Positions 27,431 to 36,542 of a stretch of DNA of 64,000 nt are shown in pieces (positions within the stretch are counted from its first letter, which is position 1; every line of letters starts with the position of its first letter). The notes beneath the pieces were generated by a model. It did not search any database. It was not told where the DNA came from and saw only the letters and a program-made list of their open reading frames with translations. This DNA comes from Pseudomonas canadensis. GTDB lineage: Bacteria; Pseudomonadota; Gammaproteobacteria; Pseudomonadales; Pseudomonadaceae. Both the position numbers and the translations under genes were made by a program. The DNA lies in assembly GCF_000503215.1 (NCBI RefSeq), contig NZ_AYTD01000013.1:1106009-1170008 (forward strand). The letters run 5' to 3'.

Positions 27431-27470
27431 CCTGCTTACCCACCAAAACCGTCCATACTTACCAAGTCAA

Positions 27471-27484
27471 TTGATCCAGATCAC
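27471..27484. promoter_or_regulatory. Anr/FNR box upstream of ccoG
   Basis: TTGATCCAGATCAC matches the Anr consensus TTGAT-N4-ATCAA except for the last two bases, with ATCAC in place of ATCAA. It is about 165 bases upstream of ccoG and 28 bases before the GCGAC-N5-GTCGC palindrome. Confidence 0.8.
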
Positions 27485-27511
27485 GTACACCATCAATTGA
27501 TTTCCCCCAAC

Positions 27512-27526
27512 GCGACCAAAGGTCGC
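27512..27526. promoter_or_regulatory. GCGAC-N5-GTCGC palindrome before ccoG (RegA/RoxR-type site candidate)
   Basis: GCGACCAAAGGTCGC followed by ACCCTT is the second copy of the element found before the second ccoN. Arms, spacer length and the flanking ACCCTT are conserved, which argues for a shared regulator. Confidence 0.5.
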
Positions 27527-27637
27527 ACCCTTTGCACACCATCGGGGGCGTATCATTAGGCCACTGCAACACCCCTAATTTGACCCCGGTTGGCACGTAC
27601 TGGCCGAGGCAAATCTCCACCGCCGTGGGATGCAATG

Positions 27638-29041
27638 ATGAGCAACCAAATACCGGTACATGACGTTACCCCGCCTGCCAAAACTGTCGACCTCTACGCC
27701 TCGCGAGAGAAAATCTACACCCGCGCCTTCACCGGCCTGTTCCGCAATTTGCGCATGCTCGGCGGTGCCGGACTGTTCCTGCTCTACTTCGGCACGGTAT
27801 GGCTGAACTGGGGTGGCCACCAGGCCGTGTGGTGGAACCTGCCGGAGCGTAAGTTCTTTATTTTCGGCGCGACCTTCTGGCCCCAGGATTTCATCCTGCT
27901 CTCGGGCATTCTTATCGTCGCGGCATTTGGCCTGTTCTTTATCACCGTGTATGCCGGGCGTGTGTGGTGCGGCTATACCTGCCCGCAAAGCGTGTGGACG
28001 TGGATCTTCATGTGGTGCGAAAAGGTTACCGAAGGCGACCGCAACCAGCGCATCAAACTCGACAAAGCGCCGATGGGCGCCAACAAGTTCCTGCGCAAGT
28101 TCAGCAAGCACACCCTCTGGCTGCTGATCGGTTTTGTCACCGGCATGACCTTTGTCGGCTACTTCTCGCCGATCCGCGAACTGGTGTTCGACTTCTTCAC
28201 GGGCCAGGCCGATGGCTGGTCGTATTTCTGGGTCGGTTTCTTCACCCTCGCCACCTACGGCAACGCCGGCTGGCTGCGCGAACAGGTGTGTATCTACATG
28301 TGCCCGTACGCACGCTTCCAGAGCGTGATGTTCGACAAGGACACCCTGATCGTCTCCTACGATCCGCGCCGTGGTGAGTTGCGTGGCCCGCGCAAAAAAG
28401 GCGTCGATTACAAGGCCCAGGGCCTGGGGGACTGCATCGACTGCACGATGTGCGTACAGGTGTGCCCGACCGGTATCGACATCCGCGACGGCCTGCAGAT
28501 CGAGTGCATCGGCTGCGCCGCCTGTATCGACGCCTGCGACAACATCATGGACAAGATGGACTACCCACGCGGCCTGATCAGCTACACCACCGAGCACAAC
28601 CTGTCAGGGCAGAAAACCCACAAGCTGCGCCCGCGCCTGATTGGTTATGCACTGGTGCTGCTGGCGATGATCAGCCTGTTGGTGGCAGCATTCTTCATGC
28701 GTTCGCTGGTGGGTTTCGACGTGAGCAAGGACCGTGTGCTGTATCGCGAAAACGCCGAAGGCCGCATCGAAAACGTCTACAGCCTAAAGATCATGAACAA
28801 GGACCAGCGCGACCACACCTACGTGCTCGATGCGTCCGGATTGCCAGACCTCAAGCTGCAAGGTCGCCGCGAAATCAAGGTCGCTGCTGGTGATATCGTC
28901 AGCATGCCGGTCGAGCTCTCGAGTGCCCCAGAACAGTTGCCGTCGAGTACCAACGAGGTGAAATTCATCCTCACCGATGCCGATGACGCCAGCGTCCATA
29001 TTGAAGCCAAGAGCCGATTCATCGGCCCCCAAGTTCGTTAG
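27638..29041 (+). CDS. ccoG: Cytochrome c oxidase accessory protein CcoG (polyferredoxin-like)
   Basis: I place the start at MSNQIPVHDV (27638), with GGGA seven bases upstream; a second ATG sits one codon before, and the frame extends further with no support. The 467-residue protein has several membrane helices and two ferredoxin-type clusters, CIDCTMCVQVCPTG and CIGCAACIDACD, plus a conserved CGYTCPQSVW segment. CcoG is thought to reduce copper during cbb3 assembly. It is the first gene of the ccoGHIS assembly group. Confidence 0.93.
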   Translation: MSNQIPVHDVTPPAKTVDLYASREKIYTRAFTGLFRNLRMLGGAGLFLLYFGTVWLNWGGHQAVWWNLPERKFFIFGATFWPQDFILLSGILIVAAFGLFFITVYAGRVWCGYTCPQSVWTWIFMWCEKVTEGDRNQRIKLDKAPMGANKFLRKFSKHTLWLLIGFVTGMTFVGYFSPIRELVFDFFTGQADGWSYFWVGFFTLATYGNAGWLREQVCIYMCPYARFQSVMFDKDTLIVSYDPRRGELRGPRKKGVDYKAQGLGDCIDCTMCVQVCPTGIDIRDGLQIECIGCAACIDACDNIMDKMDYPRGLISYTTEHNLSGQKTHKLRPRLIGYALVLLAMISLLVAAFFMRSLVGFDVSKDRVLYRENAEGRIENVYSLKIMNKDQRDHTYVLDASGLPDLKLQGRREIKVAAGDIVSMPVELSSAPEQLPSSTNEVKFILTDADDASVHIEAKSRFIGPQVR

Positions 29042-29055
29042 AAGAGAGCAGAACA

Positions 29056-29595
29056 ATGTCCGTAGCCACTGCCGCAAGCCCCTGGTACAAGCACCTCTGG
29101 CCCTGGATCATTATTGGGATCCTGGCCTGTTCGGTGACGTTGACCCTGTCCATGGTGACCATCGCGGTGAACAACCCGGATAACTTGGTCAACGACAACT
29201 ACTACGAGGCCGGCAAAGGCATCAACCGCTCCCTGGACCGCGAACTGCTGGCCCAGACCCTGCAACTGCGCGCCAAGGTGCACCTGGATGAACTGACCGG
29301 TGAAGTCGAAGTGAACCTCACCGGCAACAGCAACCCGACCACCCTGGAATTGAACCTGATTTCCCCGACGCAGCCGGAGAAGGATCGCAAGATCAACCTG
29401 GCCCGCAGCGACAGCGAACCCGGTCGCTACATCGGCCAGGTCACCGACAAGGTCGAAGGTCGTCGCTTCGTCGAGTTGCTGGGTGTGGAAGGCGACCGTA
29501 CCTGGCGCATGTTCGAAGAAGAACAGGTCAGCCACGACAAGGACTTGCTGCTGGGCGATGAACCGTTGCAGGGTGCCGAAGACCTGAAAAAATAA
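29056..29595 (+). CDS. ccoH: cbb3 oxidase assembly protein CcoH (FixH family)
   Basis: The 179-residue protein has one N-terminal membrane helix (WPWIIIGILACSVTLTLS) and a periplasmic FixH domain with NLVNDNYYEAGKGINRSLDR. CcoH is needed for oxidase assembly and stability. It follows ccoG by 14 bases. Confidence 0.9.
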   Translation: MSVATAASPWYKHLWPWIIIGILACSVTLTLSMVTIAVNNPDNLVNDNYYEAGKGINRSLDRELLAQTLQLRAKVHLDELTGEVEVNLTGNSNPTTLELNLISPTQPEKDRKINLARSDSEPGRYIGQVTDKVEGRRFVELLGVEGDRTWRMFEEEQVSHDKDLLLGDEPLQGAEDLKK

Positions 29596-29611
29596 ACACC
29601 TGCGCTTCGCG

Positions 29612-29678
29612 CATCGCCGGCAAGCCGGCTCTTACAAGGGACCGCGTTAGACCTGTAGGAGCCGGCTTGCCGGCGATG
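29612..29678. repeat. REP doublet (REPIN) between ccoH and ccoI
   Basis: CATCGCCGGCAAGCCGGCTC and, inverted, TGTAGGAGCCGGCTTGCCGG followed by CGATG flank a short spacer. The left copy has TTACA in place of CTACA. It divides the ccoGHIS group. Confidence 0.9.
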
Positions 29679-29709
29679 AGGCCTTCCCAGCCGACTAAGA
29701 TTCATACCC

Positions 29710-32160
29710 ATGACCAGCCCAATCCCCTGCTACCACTGCGCCCTGCCTGTTCCGCCGGGCAGCCGCTTCACCGCAGTGATCCTCGGCGAACGCCGCGAGC
29801 TTTGTTGCCCAGGCTGCCAGGCGGTGGCCGAAGCCATTGTGGCCGGCGGCCTGGAAAGCTATTACCAGCACCGTAGCGAAGCCTCGGCCAACCCAGAGGC
29901 ATTGCCGGTGCAGTTGGTGGATGAGCTGGCGCTGTACGACCGCGCCGATGTGCAGAAACCCTTTGTGCGCCACGAAGGCGAACTCGCCGAAGCCACCCTG
30001 TTGATGGAAGGCATCAGCTGCGCGGCCTGCGGCTGGCTGATCGAAAAACACCTGCGCAGCCTGCCCGCCGTGGCCGAGGCGCGGCTGAACCTGTCCAACC
30101 ATCGACTGCAGGTGCGTTGGGCAGACGGCCAACTGCCGCTAAGCCAACTGCTCAGCGAGTTGCGCCACATCGGCTACGCCGCCCACCCCTATCAGCCGGA
30201 CCGCGCCGCCGAGCAACTGGCCAGCGAAAACCGTCTGGCCCTGCGCCAACTGGGCGTGGCCGGCCTGCTGTGGTTCCAAGCGATGATGGCAACCATGGCC
30301 ACCTGGCCGGAATTCAATATCGATCTGAGCCCGGAGCTGCACGTGATCCTGCGCTGGGTGGCAATGTTTCTGACAACGCCCATCGTGTTCTACAGCTGCG
30401 CACCGTTTTTCAAGGGCGCTATGCGCGACGTACGCACGCGTCACCTGACCATGGACGTTTCGGTGTCATTGGCTATCGGTGGCGCCTATCTGGCGGGGAT
30501 CTGGACCGCGATCACCGGCGTGGGCGAGCTGTATTTCGATGCGGTGGGCATGTTTGCGCTGTTCCTGTTGGCCGGTCGCTACCTTGAGCGCCGCGCCCGC
30601 GAGCGCACGGCCGCCGCCACCGCACAGCTGGTGAACCTGTTGCCCGCCTCGTGCCTGCGGCTCAAGGCCGATGGCCAGAGTGAACGCATCCTGCTCCCGG
30701 AACTGGCACTGGGCGATCGAGTCCTGGTGCATCCAGGCGCTGTGCTGCCAGCCGATGGCGTGATCCTTGATGGGCAATCGAGCGTCGATGAATCCCTGCT
30801 CACCGGCGAGTACCTGCCGCAGCCCCGCCAGACCGGCGACGCGGTCACCGCAGGCACCCTCAATGTCGAAAGCGCGCTGACCGTCGAAGTACGCGCCTTG
30901 GGCCACGACACACGCTTGTCCGCCATCGTTCGCCTGCTGGAGCGGGCCCAGGCCGAGAAACCGCGCCTGGCGCAGATCGCCGACCGTGCCGCGCAGTGGT
31001 TCCTGTTGTGCTCGTTGATCGCCGCAGTGTTGATCGGCCTGCTGTGGTGGGAACTGGATTCGTCGCGGGCGTTCTGGATTGTGCTGGCGATGCTGGTGGC
31101 GACCTGCCCCTGCGCGCTGTCCCTCGCCACCCCCACCGCCCTCACCGCCGCCACCGGCACCTTGCACAAACTCGGCCTGCTGTTGACCCGCGGGCATGTG
31201 CTGGAAGGCTTGAATCAGATCGACACGGTGATTTTCGACAAGACCGGCACCCTCACCGAAGGGCGCCTGGCGCTGAGAGCCATCCGCCCCCTGGGCAGCT
31301 TGAGCACCGACCTGTGCCTGAGCCTCGCCGCTGCCCTGGAAAACCGCTCCGAACACCCGATTGCCCGCGCCTTTGGCCGTGCGCCACTGGCCGCCGATGA
31401 AGTCATCAGTTCGCCAGGGCTGGGCCTTGAAGGGCGTGTCGGCGAGCGCGTATTGCGCATTGGCCAACCGGGTTTTGTCTGCGAACTCAGTGGTTGCCCG
31501 ATCCCAGCCGCGCCTGAGGTTTCGGGCCAATGGCTGCTGCTCGGCGACCGTGAAGGCGCCCTGGCCTGGTTCGTCCTCGATGACCGTCTGCGCAGTGACG
31601 CGCCGGCCCTGCTCGCCGCGTGCAAGGCACGTGGCTGGCGCACGCTGTTGCTGTCCGGCGACAGTTCGCCGATGGTCGCCAGCGTCGCCGCCGAACTGGG
31701 GATCGACGAAGCCCACGGCGGCTTGCGCCCCGATGACAAGCTGCACGTACTGCAACAACTGCACAAGGAAGGCCGCAAGGTGCTGATGCTCGGCGACGGG
31801 GTCAACGATGTGCCAGTCCTCGCCGCCGCCGATATCAGCGTGGCCATGGGCACGGCCACCGACCTGGCCAAGACCAGCGCCGACGCGGTCTTGCTGTCCA
31901 ATCGCCTGGACGCCCTCGTACAAGCCTTTACCCTGGCGCGGCGCACCCGCCGAGTGATCATTGAGAACCTGCTGTGGGCCGGGCTGTACAATGGCCTTAT
32001 GCTGCCGTTCGCCGCCCTGGGTTGGATCACCCCGATCTGGGCCGCAGTGGGCATGTCCCTCAGTTCGTTGACCGTGGTGCTCAATGCCCTGCGCCTGACT
32101 CGCCTGCCGAGCGCGCCAACGGTCCGAGCCCCCTCAGTAACCCGCCCGCTGCCGGTGTGA
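29710..32160 (+). CDS. ccoI: Copper-transporting P1B-type ATPase CcoI (FixI)
   Basis: The 816-residue pump has an N-terminal cysteine-rich segment (CYHC at 7-10, CCPGC at 32-36), a heavy-metal domain with GISCAACG (Cys104, Cys107), and eight predicted membrane helices. The transmembrane metal site is Cys466-Pro-Cys468 in ATCPCALS, and the phosphorylated Asp510 lies in FDKTGTLTEG. The actuator loop has LLTGEYLP and the hinge GDGVNDVPVL. CcoI-type ATPases supply copper to the cbb3 oxidase rather than conferring resistance; its context supports that. Confidence 0.95.
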   Translation: MTSPIPCYHCALPVPPGSRFTAVILGERRELCCPGCQAVAEAIVAGGLESYYQHRSEASANPEALPVQLVDELALYDRADVQKPFVRHEGELAEATLLMEGISCAACGWLIEKHLRSLPAVAEARLNLSNHRLQVRWADGQLPLSQLLSELRHIGYAAHPYQPDRAAEQLASENRLALRQLGVAGLLWFQAMMATMATWPEFNIDLSPELHVILRWVAMFLTTPIVFYSCAPFFKGAMRDVRTRHLTMDVSVSLAIGGAYLAGIWTAITGVGELYFDAVGMFALFLLAGRYLERRARERTAAATAQLVNLLPASCLRLKADGQSERILLPELALGDRVLVHPGAVLPADGVILDGQSSVDESLLTGEYLPQPRQTGDAVTAGTLNVESALTVEVRALGHDTRLSAIVRLLERAQAEKPRLAQIADRAAQWFLLCSLIAAVLIGLLWWELDSSRAFWIVLAMLVATCPCALSLATPTALTAATGTLHKLGLLLTRGHVLEGLNQIDTVIFDKTGTLTEGRLALRAIRPLGSLSTDLCLSLAAALENRSEHPIARAFGRAPLAADEVISSPGLGLEGRVGERVLRIGQPGFVCELSGCPIPAAPEVSGQWLLLGDREGALAWFVLDDRLRSDAPALLAACKARGWRTLLLSGDSSPMVASVAAELGIDEAHGGLRPDDKLHVLQQLHKEGRKVLMLGDGVNDVPVLAAADISVAMGTATDLAKTSADAVLLSNRLDALVQAFTLARRTRRVIIENLLWAGLYNGLMLPFAALGWITPIWAAVGMSLSSLTVVLNALRLTRLPSAPTVRAPSVTRPLPV

Positions 32161-32182
32161 GCCGCACGACCATGGAGTGCAG

Positions 32183-32395
32183 ATGCCAGCTTTATACGTG
32201 ATGATTCCGGCGGCGCTGCTGTTAGTGGGCGTGGCCATCTACATCTTTTTCTGGGCGGTGGACAGCGGTCAGTACGACGACCTCGACGGCCCGGCCCATA
32301 GCGTGCTGTTCGACGACCAGGACCCGAACCACCTGGCCGGCATCGAAGAGGCCAACCACTCCGAACAACCGCCGAAAGACCCGCCCCATGCTTGA
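32183..32395 (+). CDS. ccoS: cbb3 oxidase maturation protein CcoS
   Basis: The 70-residue protein starts at the ATG at 32183 (MPALYVMIPAALLL), with GGAG just upstream; a GTG two codons earlier is less likely. It has one membrane helix followed by FFWAVDSGQYDDLDGPAHSVLFDD, the CcoS hallmark. CcoS is needed to insert cofactors into the oxidase. It overlaps the next gene by eight bases. Confidence 0.92.
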   Translation: MPALYVMIPAALLLVGVAIYIFFWAVDSGQYDDLDGPAHSVLFDDQDPNHLAGIEEANHSEQPPKDPPHA

Positions 32396-33071
32396 ACTGG
32401 CGCCACTGCTGGTCTCCGCGCTGATCCTCGGCCTGCTCGGCGGCGGCCATTGCCTGGGCATGTGCGGTGGCCTGATGGGCGCGCTGACCCTGGCCATCCC
32501 CAGGGAGCAGCGTGGTCGCCGGTTTAAACTGCTGCTGGCCTACAACCTGGGGCGCATCTTCAGCTATACCGCTGCCGGGGTGTTGATCGGCCTGGCCGGT
32601 TGGGCAGTGGCGAACAGCCCGGCGGCGATGTTCATGCGCGTACTGGCCGGGTTGTTGTTGATCAGCATGGGCCTGTACCTGGCCGGCTGGTGGAGCGGCC
32701 TCACCCGTATCGAAAGCCTCGGACGCGGCCTGTGGCGCTACATCCAGCCAGTCGCCAACCGTTTGCTGCCGGTGTCCAGCGTACCGCGCGCCTTGCTACT
32801 GGGCGCGCTGTGGGGCTGGTTGCCGTGCGGATTGGTCTACAGCACGCTGCTATGGGCAGCGAGCCAGGGCAATGCACTGGACAGCGGGTTGCTGATGCTG
32901 GCGTTCGGGCTGGGGACCTGGCCGGTGCTGTTGGCTACCGGCCTAGCCGCCGAACGGGTCACTGCATTATTGCGCAAACGCAGCGTGCGGATGACCGGTG
33001 GCGTGCTGGTCATACTCTTCGGTATCTGGACGTTGCCCGGCCCGCACCAGCACTGGTTGATGGGCCATTAA
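32388..33071 (+). CDS. SafE/TauE-like (UreH/DsbD-type) membrane protein downstream of ccoS
   Basis: This 227-residue protein has about six membrane helices, with LGGGHCLGMCGGLMGALT near the N-terminus and WGWLPCGLVYSTLLW in the middle. The paired Cys and His residues suggest metal or thiol-redox handling. It belongs to the family commonly annotated as sulfite exporter TauE/SafE or UreH2, often found beside ccoS. A role in copper delivery to the oxidase is plausible but inferred. Confidence 0.82.
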   Translation: MLELAPLLVSALILGLLGGGHCLGMCGGLMGALTLAIPREQRGRRFKLLLAYNLGRIFSYTAAGVLIGLAGWAVANSPAAMFMRVLAGLLLISMGLYLAGWWSGLTRIESLGRGLWRYIQPVANRLLPVSSVPRALLLGALWGWLPCGLVYSTLLWAASQGNALDSGLLMLAFGLGTWPVLLATGLAAERVTALLRKRSVRMTGGVLVILFGIWTLPGPHQHWLMGH

Positions 33072-33100
33072 AGCGCCATGTGGCATAGCGCCGCTCCCCG

Positions 33101-33114
33101 TTGATGCAAATCAA
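33101..33114. promoter_or_regulatory. Anr/FNR box upstream of hemN
   Basis: TTGATGCAAATCAA is a perfect match to TTGAT-N4-ATCAA. Its centre is about 67 bases before the hemN ATG, which allows activation at the usual -41.5 position with a short leader. Confidence 0.9.
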
Positions 33115-33174
33115 GATGCCATCCCCGCCACGCCCCTAGACTCGGCCCACTAGCCTATCCGGGGGAACGCCCGC

Positions 33175-34557
33175 ATGCTCGACGCCATTCGTTGGGACAC
33201 CAATCTGATTCACCGCTACGACCTGGCGGGACCGCGTTACACGTCCTACCCCACCGCCGTACAATTCGACAGCCAGGTCGGCACTTTCGACCTGCTCCAC
33301 GCCCTGCGCGACAGCCGCAAAGCCGTGCGACCGTTGTCGCTGTATGTGCATGTGCCGTTCTGCGCGAACATCTGCTACTACTGCGCTTGCAACAAGGTCA
33401 TCACCAAGGACCGTGGCCGCGCCCAGGCCTACCTGCAACGCCTGGAGCAAGAGATCCAACTGGTGGCCTGCCACCTCGATCCGAAACAGCGGGTTGAGCA
33501 ACTGCACTTCGGCGGCGGCACCCCGACCTTTCTTAGCCACGATGAACTGCGCCAGGTCATGGGCTGCCTGCGCCAGCACTTCAATTTGCTGGATGACGAT
33601 TCCGGCGACTACGGCATCGAGATCGACCCCCGTGAAGCGGACTGGGCGACCATGGGCCTGCTGCGTGAACTTGGCTTCAACCGCGTGAGCATCGGCCTGC
33701 AAGACCTTGACCCCGAGGTACAACGGGCAGTGAATCGCCTGCAGAGCCTGGAGGAAACCCGTGCGGTCATCGATGCGGCGCGCACCCTGCAATTTCGCTC
33801 GATCAATATCGACCTGATCTACGGCTTGCCCAAGCAAACACCGATCAATTTTGCGCGCACCGTGGAAGAAGTCATCAGGCTGCAACCCGACCGTCTGTCG
33901 GTGTTCAATTACGCGCATCTGCCGGAGCGTTTCATGCCCCAGCGGCGTATCAGCACCGACGAACTGCCCTCCCCTGCGTCAAAGCTCTTGATGCTGCAAA
34001 CCACCATCGAGCAACTGACCCAGGCCGGCTACCGCTACATCGGCATGGACCATTTCGCCCTGCCCGACGACGAGTTGGCCATTGCCCAGGAAGAAGGCAC
34101 CCTGCAACGCAACTTCCAGGGCTACACCACCCACGGCCACTGCGACTTGATCGGGCTCGGGGTGTCGGCGATCAGCCAGATCGGTGACCTGTACTGCCAG
34201 AACAGCAGCGACCTCAACGGCTATCAGAACACCCTGGCCGGCGCGCAACTGGCTACCAGTCGCGGCCTGGTCTGCACCACGGACGATCGGTTGCGGCGGG
34301 AAGTAATCCAGCAGTTGATCTGCAATTTCAGCCTGGCATTCGAGACGATCGAGCAGGCCTTCAACATCGACTTTCGCGGGTATTTCGACGACATCTGGCC
34401 GCAACTGACGGCGATGGCCGAGGATGGCCTGATCGAACTCGACGCCCAAGGCATTCGCGTGTTGCCAGCCGGGCGACTGCTGGTGCGTTCGGTGTGCATG
34501 GTGTTCGATGCCTATCTGGAGCACCAGAACAGGCAGCGATTTTCCCGGGTGATTTGA
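33175..34557 (+). CDS. hemN: Oxygen-independent coproporphyrinogen III dehydrogenase (HemN)
   Basis: The 460-residue radical-SAM enzyme has the CxxxCxxC cluster site at Cys63, Cys67 and Cys70 in PFCANICYYCACNK, plus HFGGGTPTFLS and YGLPKQTP. It makes protoporphyrinogen under low oxygen, which supplies haem for the adjacent cbb3 oxidases. The perfect Anr box upstream fits anaerobic induction. The length is typical of true HemN rather than HemW. Confidence 0.96.
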   Translation: MLDAIRWDTNLIHRYDLAGPRYTSYPTAVQFDSQVGTFDLLHALRDSRKAVRPLSLYVHVPFCANICYYCACNKVITKDRGRAQAYLQRLEQEIQLVACHLDPKQRVEQLHFGGGTPTFLSHDELRQVMGCLRQHFNLLDDDSGDYGIEIDPREADWATMGLLRELGFNRVSIGLQDLDPEVQRAVNRLQSLEETRAVIDAARTLQFRSINIDLIYGLPKQTPINFARTVEEVIRLQPDRLSVFNYAHLPERFMPQRRISTDELPSPASKLLMLQTTIEQLTQAGYRYIGMDHFALPDDELAIAQEEGTLQRNFQGYTTHGHCDLIGLGVSAISQIGDLYCQNSSDLNGYQNTLAGAQLATSRGLVCTTDDRLRREVIQQLICNFSLAFETIEQAFNIDFRGYFDDIWPQLTAMAEDGLIELDAQGIRVLPAGRLLVRSVCMVFDAYLEHQNRQRFSRVI

Positions 34558-35025
34558 TTACATCGACAGCGAGGCAGTCTTCATCGAATCCTCGGCACTC
34601 ATCCCTTTCATCGACTTAGCGAGTGAAGTCTGGGCCGACATCAGGCCCGCCTGCAGAGAACTGATCTCGCTCTGCAAAGCGCTGGCCTTTGCGCGGGCCT
34701 CTTCAGGGGAAAGATTAGTGGCCGCTGCAACAGCCGCCAGCTCGGCCTGTTTTTCGGCGATCTGTTGTTTCAACTGACGGATCATTTTCAGCACTTGTTT
34801 GACGTTGTCGTCCAGGCCACTTTCATCGATATCCGCATTGGAGCTCTTGGCTGCACCGGCGGCCTTGAATGCATCGGCGGAAATAGTCACCGTCACACCT
34901 TCCACCACTTTGGGTGCAGTGGTCGTTTCAACTTCAGGTGCTTTTTCCTGGGCCTCAGCCGCTGGCTTTGCATCCGGCACCGTCGGAATGCGGATGGCAG
35001 GGTTGTAGGCAGCTATAACAGACAT
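34558..35025 (-). CDS. Hypothetical coiled-coil protein
   Basis: The 155-residue protein has no recognised domain. It starts MSVIAAYNPAIRIPTVPD, has an Ala/Pro/Glu-rich segment (about 15-60), then a predicted coiled coil (KMIRQLKQQIAEKQAELAAV and following, about 80-140), and a Met/Ser-rich end. There is no signal peptide. Its stop abuts the hemN stop, so the genes are strictly convergent, and it is divergent from anr. The overall plan loosely resembles FlxA-like proteins, but I would not assign a function. Confidence 0.7.
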   Translation of the reverse strand: MSVIAAYNPAIRIPTVPDAKPAAEAQEKAPEVETTTAPKVVEGVTVTISADAFKAAGAAKSSNADIDESGLDDNVKQVLKMIRQLKQQIAEKQAELAAVAAATNLSPEEARAKASALQSEISSLQAGLMSAQTSLAKSMKGMSAEDSMKTASLSM

Positions 35026-35178
35026 GATCCAAGCTCCGACTCAATAGGTATGCCGGCTGTATCGGCCCCGATACAAAAACCTTTATACCGCTGCCGGTTT
35101 TTTGTACAGGCTGGCCTCACCGCCCCCCAGTGCGTTACCCTTACGTCTTATGTGTGTTTTCCCACAAGGATTTAAGAA

Positions 35179-35913
35179 ATGTCCGAGCCAGTTAAACTGC
35201 GCGCTCACAGCCAGGCTCATTGCAAGGATTGCAGCCTGGCGCCCCTCTGCTTGCCACTTTCGTTGAATTTGGAAGACATGGATGCGCTGGACGACATCGT
35301 TAAACGTGGCCGCCCGCTGAAAAAAGGCGAGTTCCTGTTTCGCCAGGGCGACAAGTTCGATTCCGTTTATGCAGTACGTTCGGGTGCGTTGAAGACGTTC
35401 AGCCTGAGCGACAGTGGCGAAGAGCAGATCACCGGTTTCCACCTGCCCAGCGAACTGGTGGGCTTGTCGGGCATGGACACCGAGATTCATCCAGTGTCGG
35501 CCCAGGCGCTGGAGACTACATCCGTTTGCGAAATCCCCTTCGAACGCCTGGACGAACTGGCCCTGCAGTTGCCACAACTGCGCCGTCAGTTGATGCGTGT
35601 GATGAGCCGCGAGATCCGTGACGACCAGCAAATGATGCTGCTGCTGTCGAAGAAAACCGCCGACGAGCGCATCGCGACCTTCCTGGTCAACCTGTCGGCG
35701 CGGTTCCGTGCCCGTGGTTTCTCGGCCAACCAGTTCCGCCTGAGCATGTCGCGCAATGAAATCGGCAACTACCTGGGCCTCGCGGTGGAAACCGTGTCCC
35801 GTGTGTTTACCCGCTTCCAGCAAAACGAACTGATCGCCGCCGAAGGTAAAGAAGTGCATATCCTCGACCCGATCCAGTTGTGTGCGCTGGCCGGTGGCTC
35901 GCTAGAAGGTTGA
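35179..35913 (+). CDS. anr: Anaerobic regulator Anr (CRP/FNR family)
   Basis: The 244-residue regulator has the four cluster cysteines of FNR-type oxygen sensors, Cys15, Cys18, Cys24 ([11 protein letters not shown]) and Cys117. A cyclic-nucleotide-like domain is followed by a C-terminal helix-turn-helix with [20 protein letters not shown]. It binds [4Fe-4S] without oxygen and activates TTGAT-N4-ATCAA sites, of which two good ones lie in this window. AAGGA precedes the ATG. Confidence 0.97.
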   Translation: MSEPVKLRAHSQAHCKDCSLAPLCLPLSLNLEDMDALDDIVKRGRPLKKGEFLFRQGDKFDSVYAVRSGALKTFSLSDSGEEQITGFHLPSELVGLSGMDTEIHPVSAQALETTSVCEIPFERLDELALQLPQLRRQLMRVMSREIRDDQQMMLLLSKKTADERIATFLVNLSARFRARGFSANQFRLSMSRNEIGNYLGLAVETVSRVFTRFQQNELIAAEGKEVHILDPIQLCALAGGSLEG

Positions 35914-35993
35914 TGCAGACACTTGCGGCCGCGCCATCCGGCAAGGCCGCAGGTATACTTCGAGTCCGTTTCCAGCCCCAGGACTCTTCGACG

Positions 35994-36542
35994 ATGACCT
36001 TCGATTCGTTCGACATCAAATCCCTGATCCGCCCCGTCATCGACTTCCCCAAGCCTGGGGTGATCTTCCGTGACATCACGCCATTGTTCCAATCGCCCCG
36101 CGCCCTGCGCCTGGTGGCGGACAGCTTTGCCCATCGGTATGTCGAGGCCGAGTTCACGCATATCGGCGCGATGGATGCGCGGGGTTTCCTGATCGGTTCG
36201 ATCATCGCCTACCAACTGAACAAGCCGCTGATCCTGTTCCGCAAGCAAGGCAAGCTGCCGGCTGACGTGCTGGCCGAGGGTTACCAGACCGAGTACGGCG
36301 AAGCGTTCCTCGAAGTGCATGCCGACAGCCTGTGCGAGGGCGATTCGGTATTGATGTTCGATGACCTGATAGCCACTGGCGGCACCCTGATCGCGGCGGC
36401 GAACCTGGTGCGGCGCATGGGCGCGAAGATCTTTGAAGCGGCGGCGATTATTGATCTGCCGGAACTGGGTGGGTCGCAGCGTCTGGAAGACATGGGGATT
36501 CCGACGTTTTGTTTGACGCAATTTGCGCTGACCGAACAGTGA
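35994..36542 (+). CDS. apt: Adenine phosphoribosyltransferase
   Basis: I choose the ATG at 35994 ([15 protein letters not shown]), giving 182 residues, the normal length. An open upstream extension runs into anr and lacks homology. The PRPP-binding motif is [14 protein letters not shown], and [14 protein letters not shown] is typical of Apt. It salvages adenine to AMP. A TATACT hexamer at 35953-35958 could be the -10 element. The gene is convergent with and abuts the acyl-CoA dehydrogenase gene. Confidence 0.95.
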   Translation: MTFDSFDIKSLIRPVIDFPKPGVIFRDITPLFQSPRALRLVADSFAHRYVEAEFTHIGAMDARGFLIGSIIAYQLNKPLILFRKQGKLPADVLAEGYQTEYGEAFLEVHADSLCEGDSVLMFDDLIATGGTLIAAANLVRRMGAKIFEAAAIIDLPELGGSQRLEDMGIPTFCLTQFALTEQ

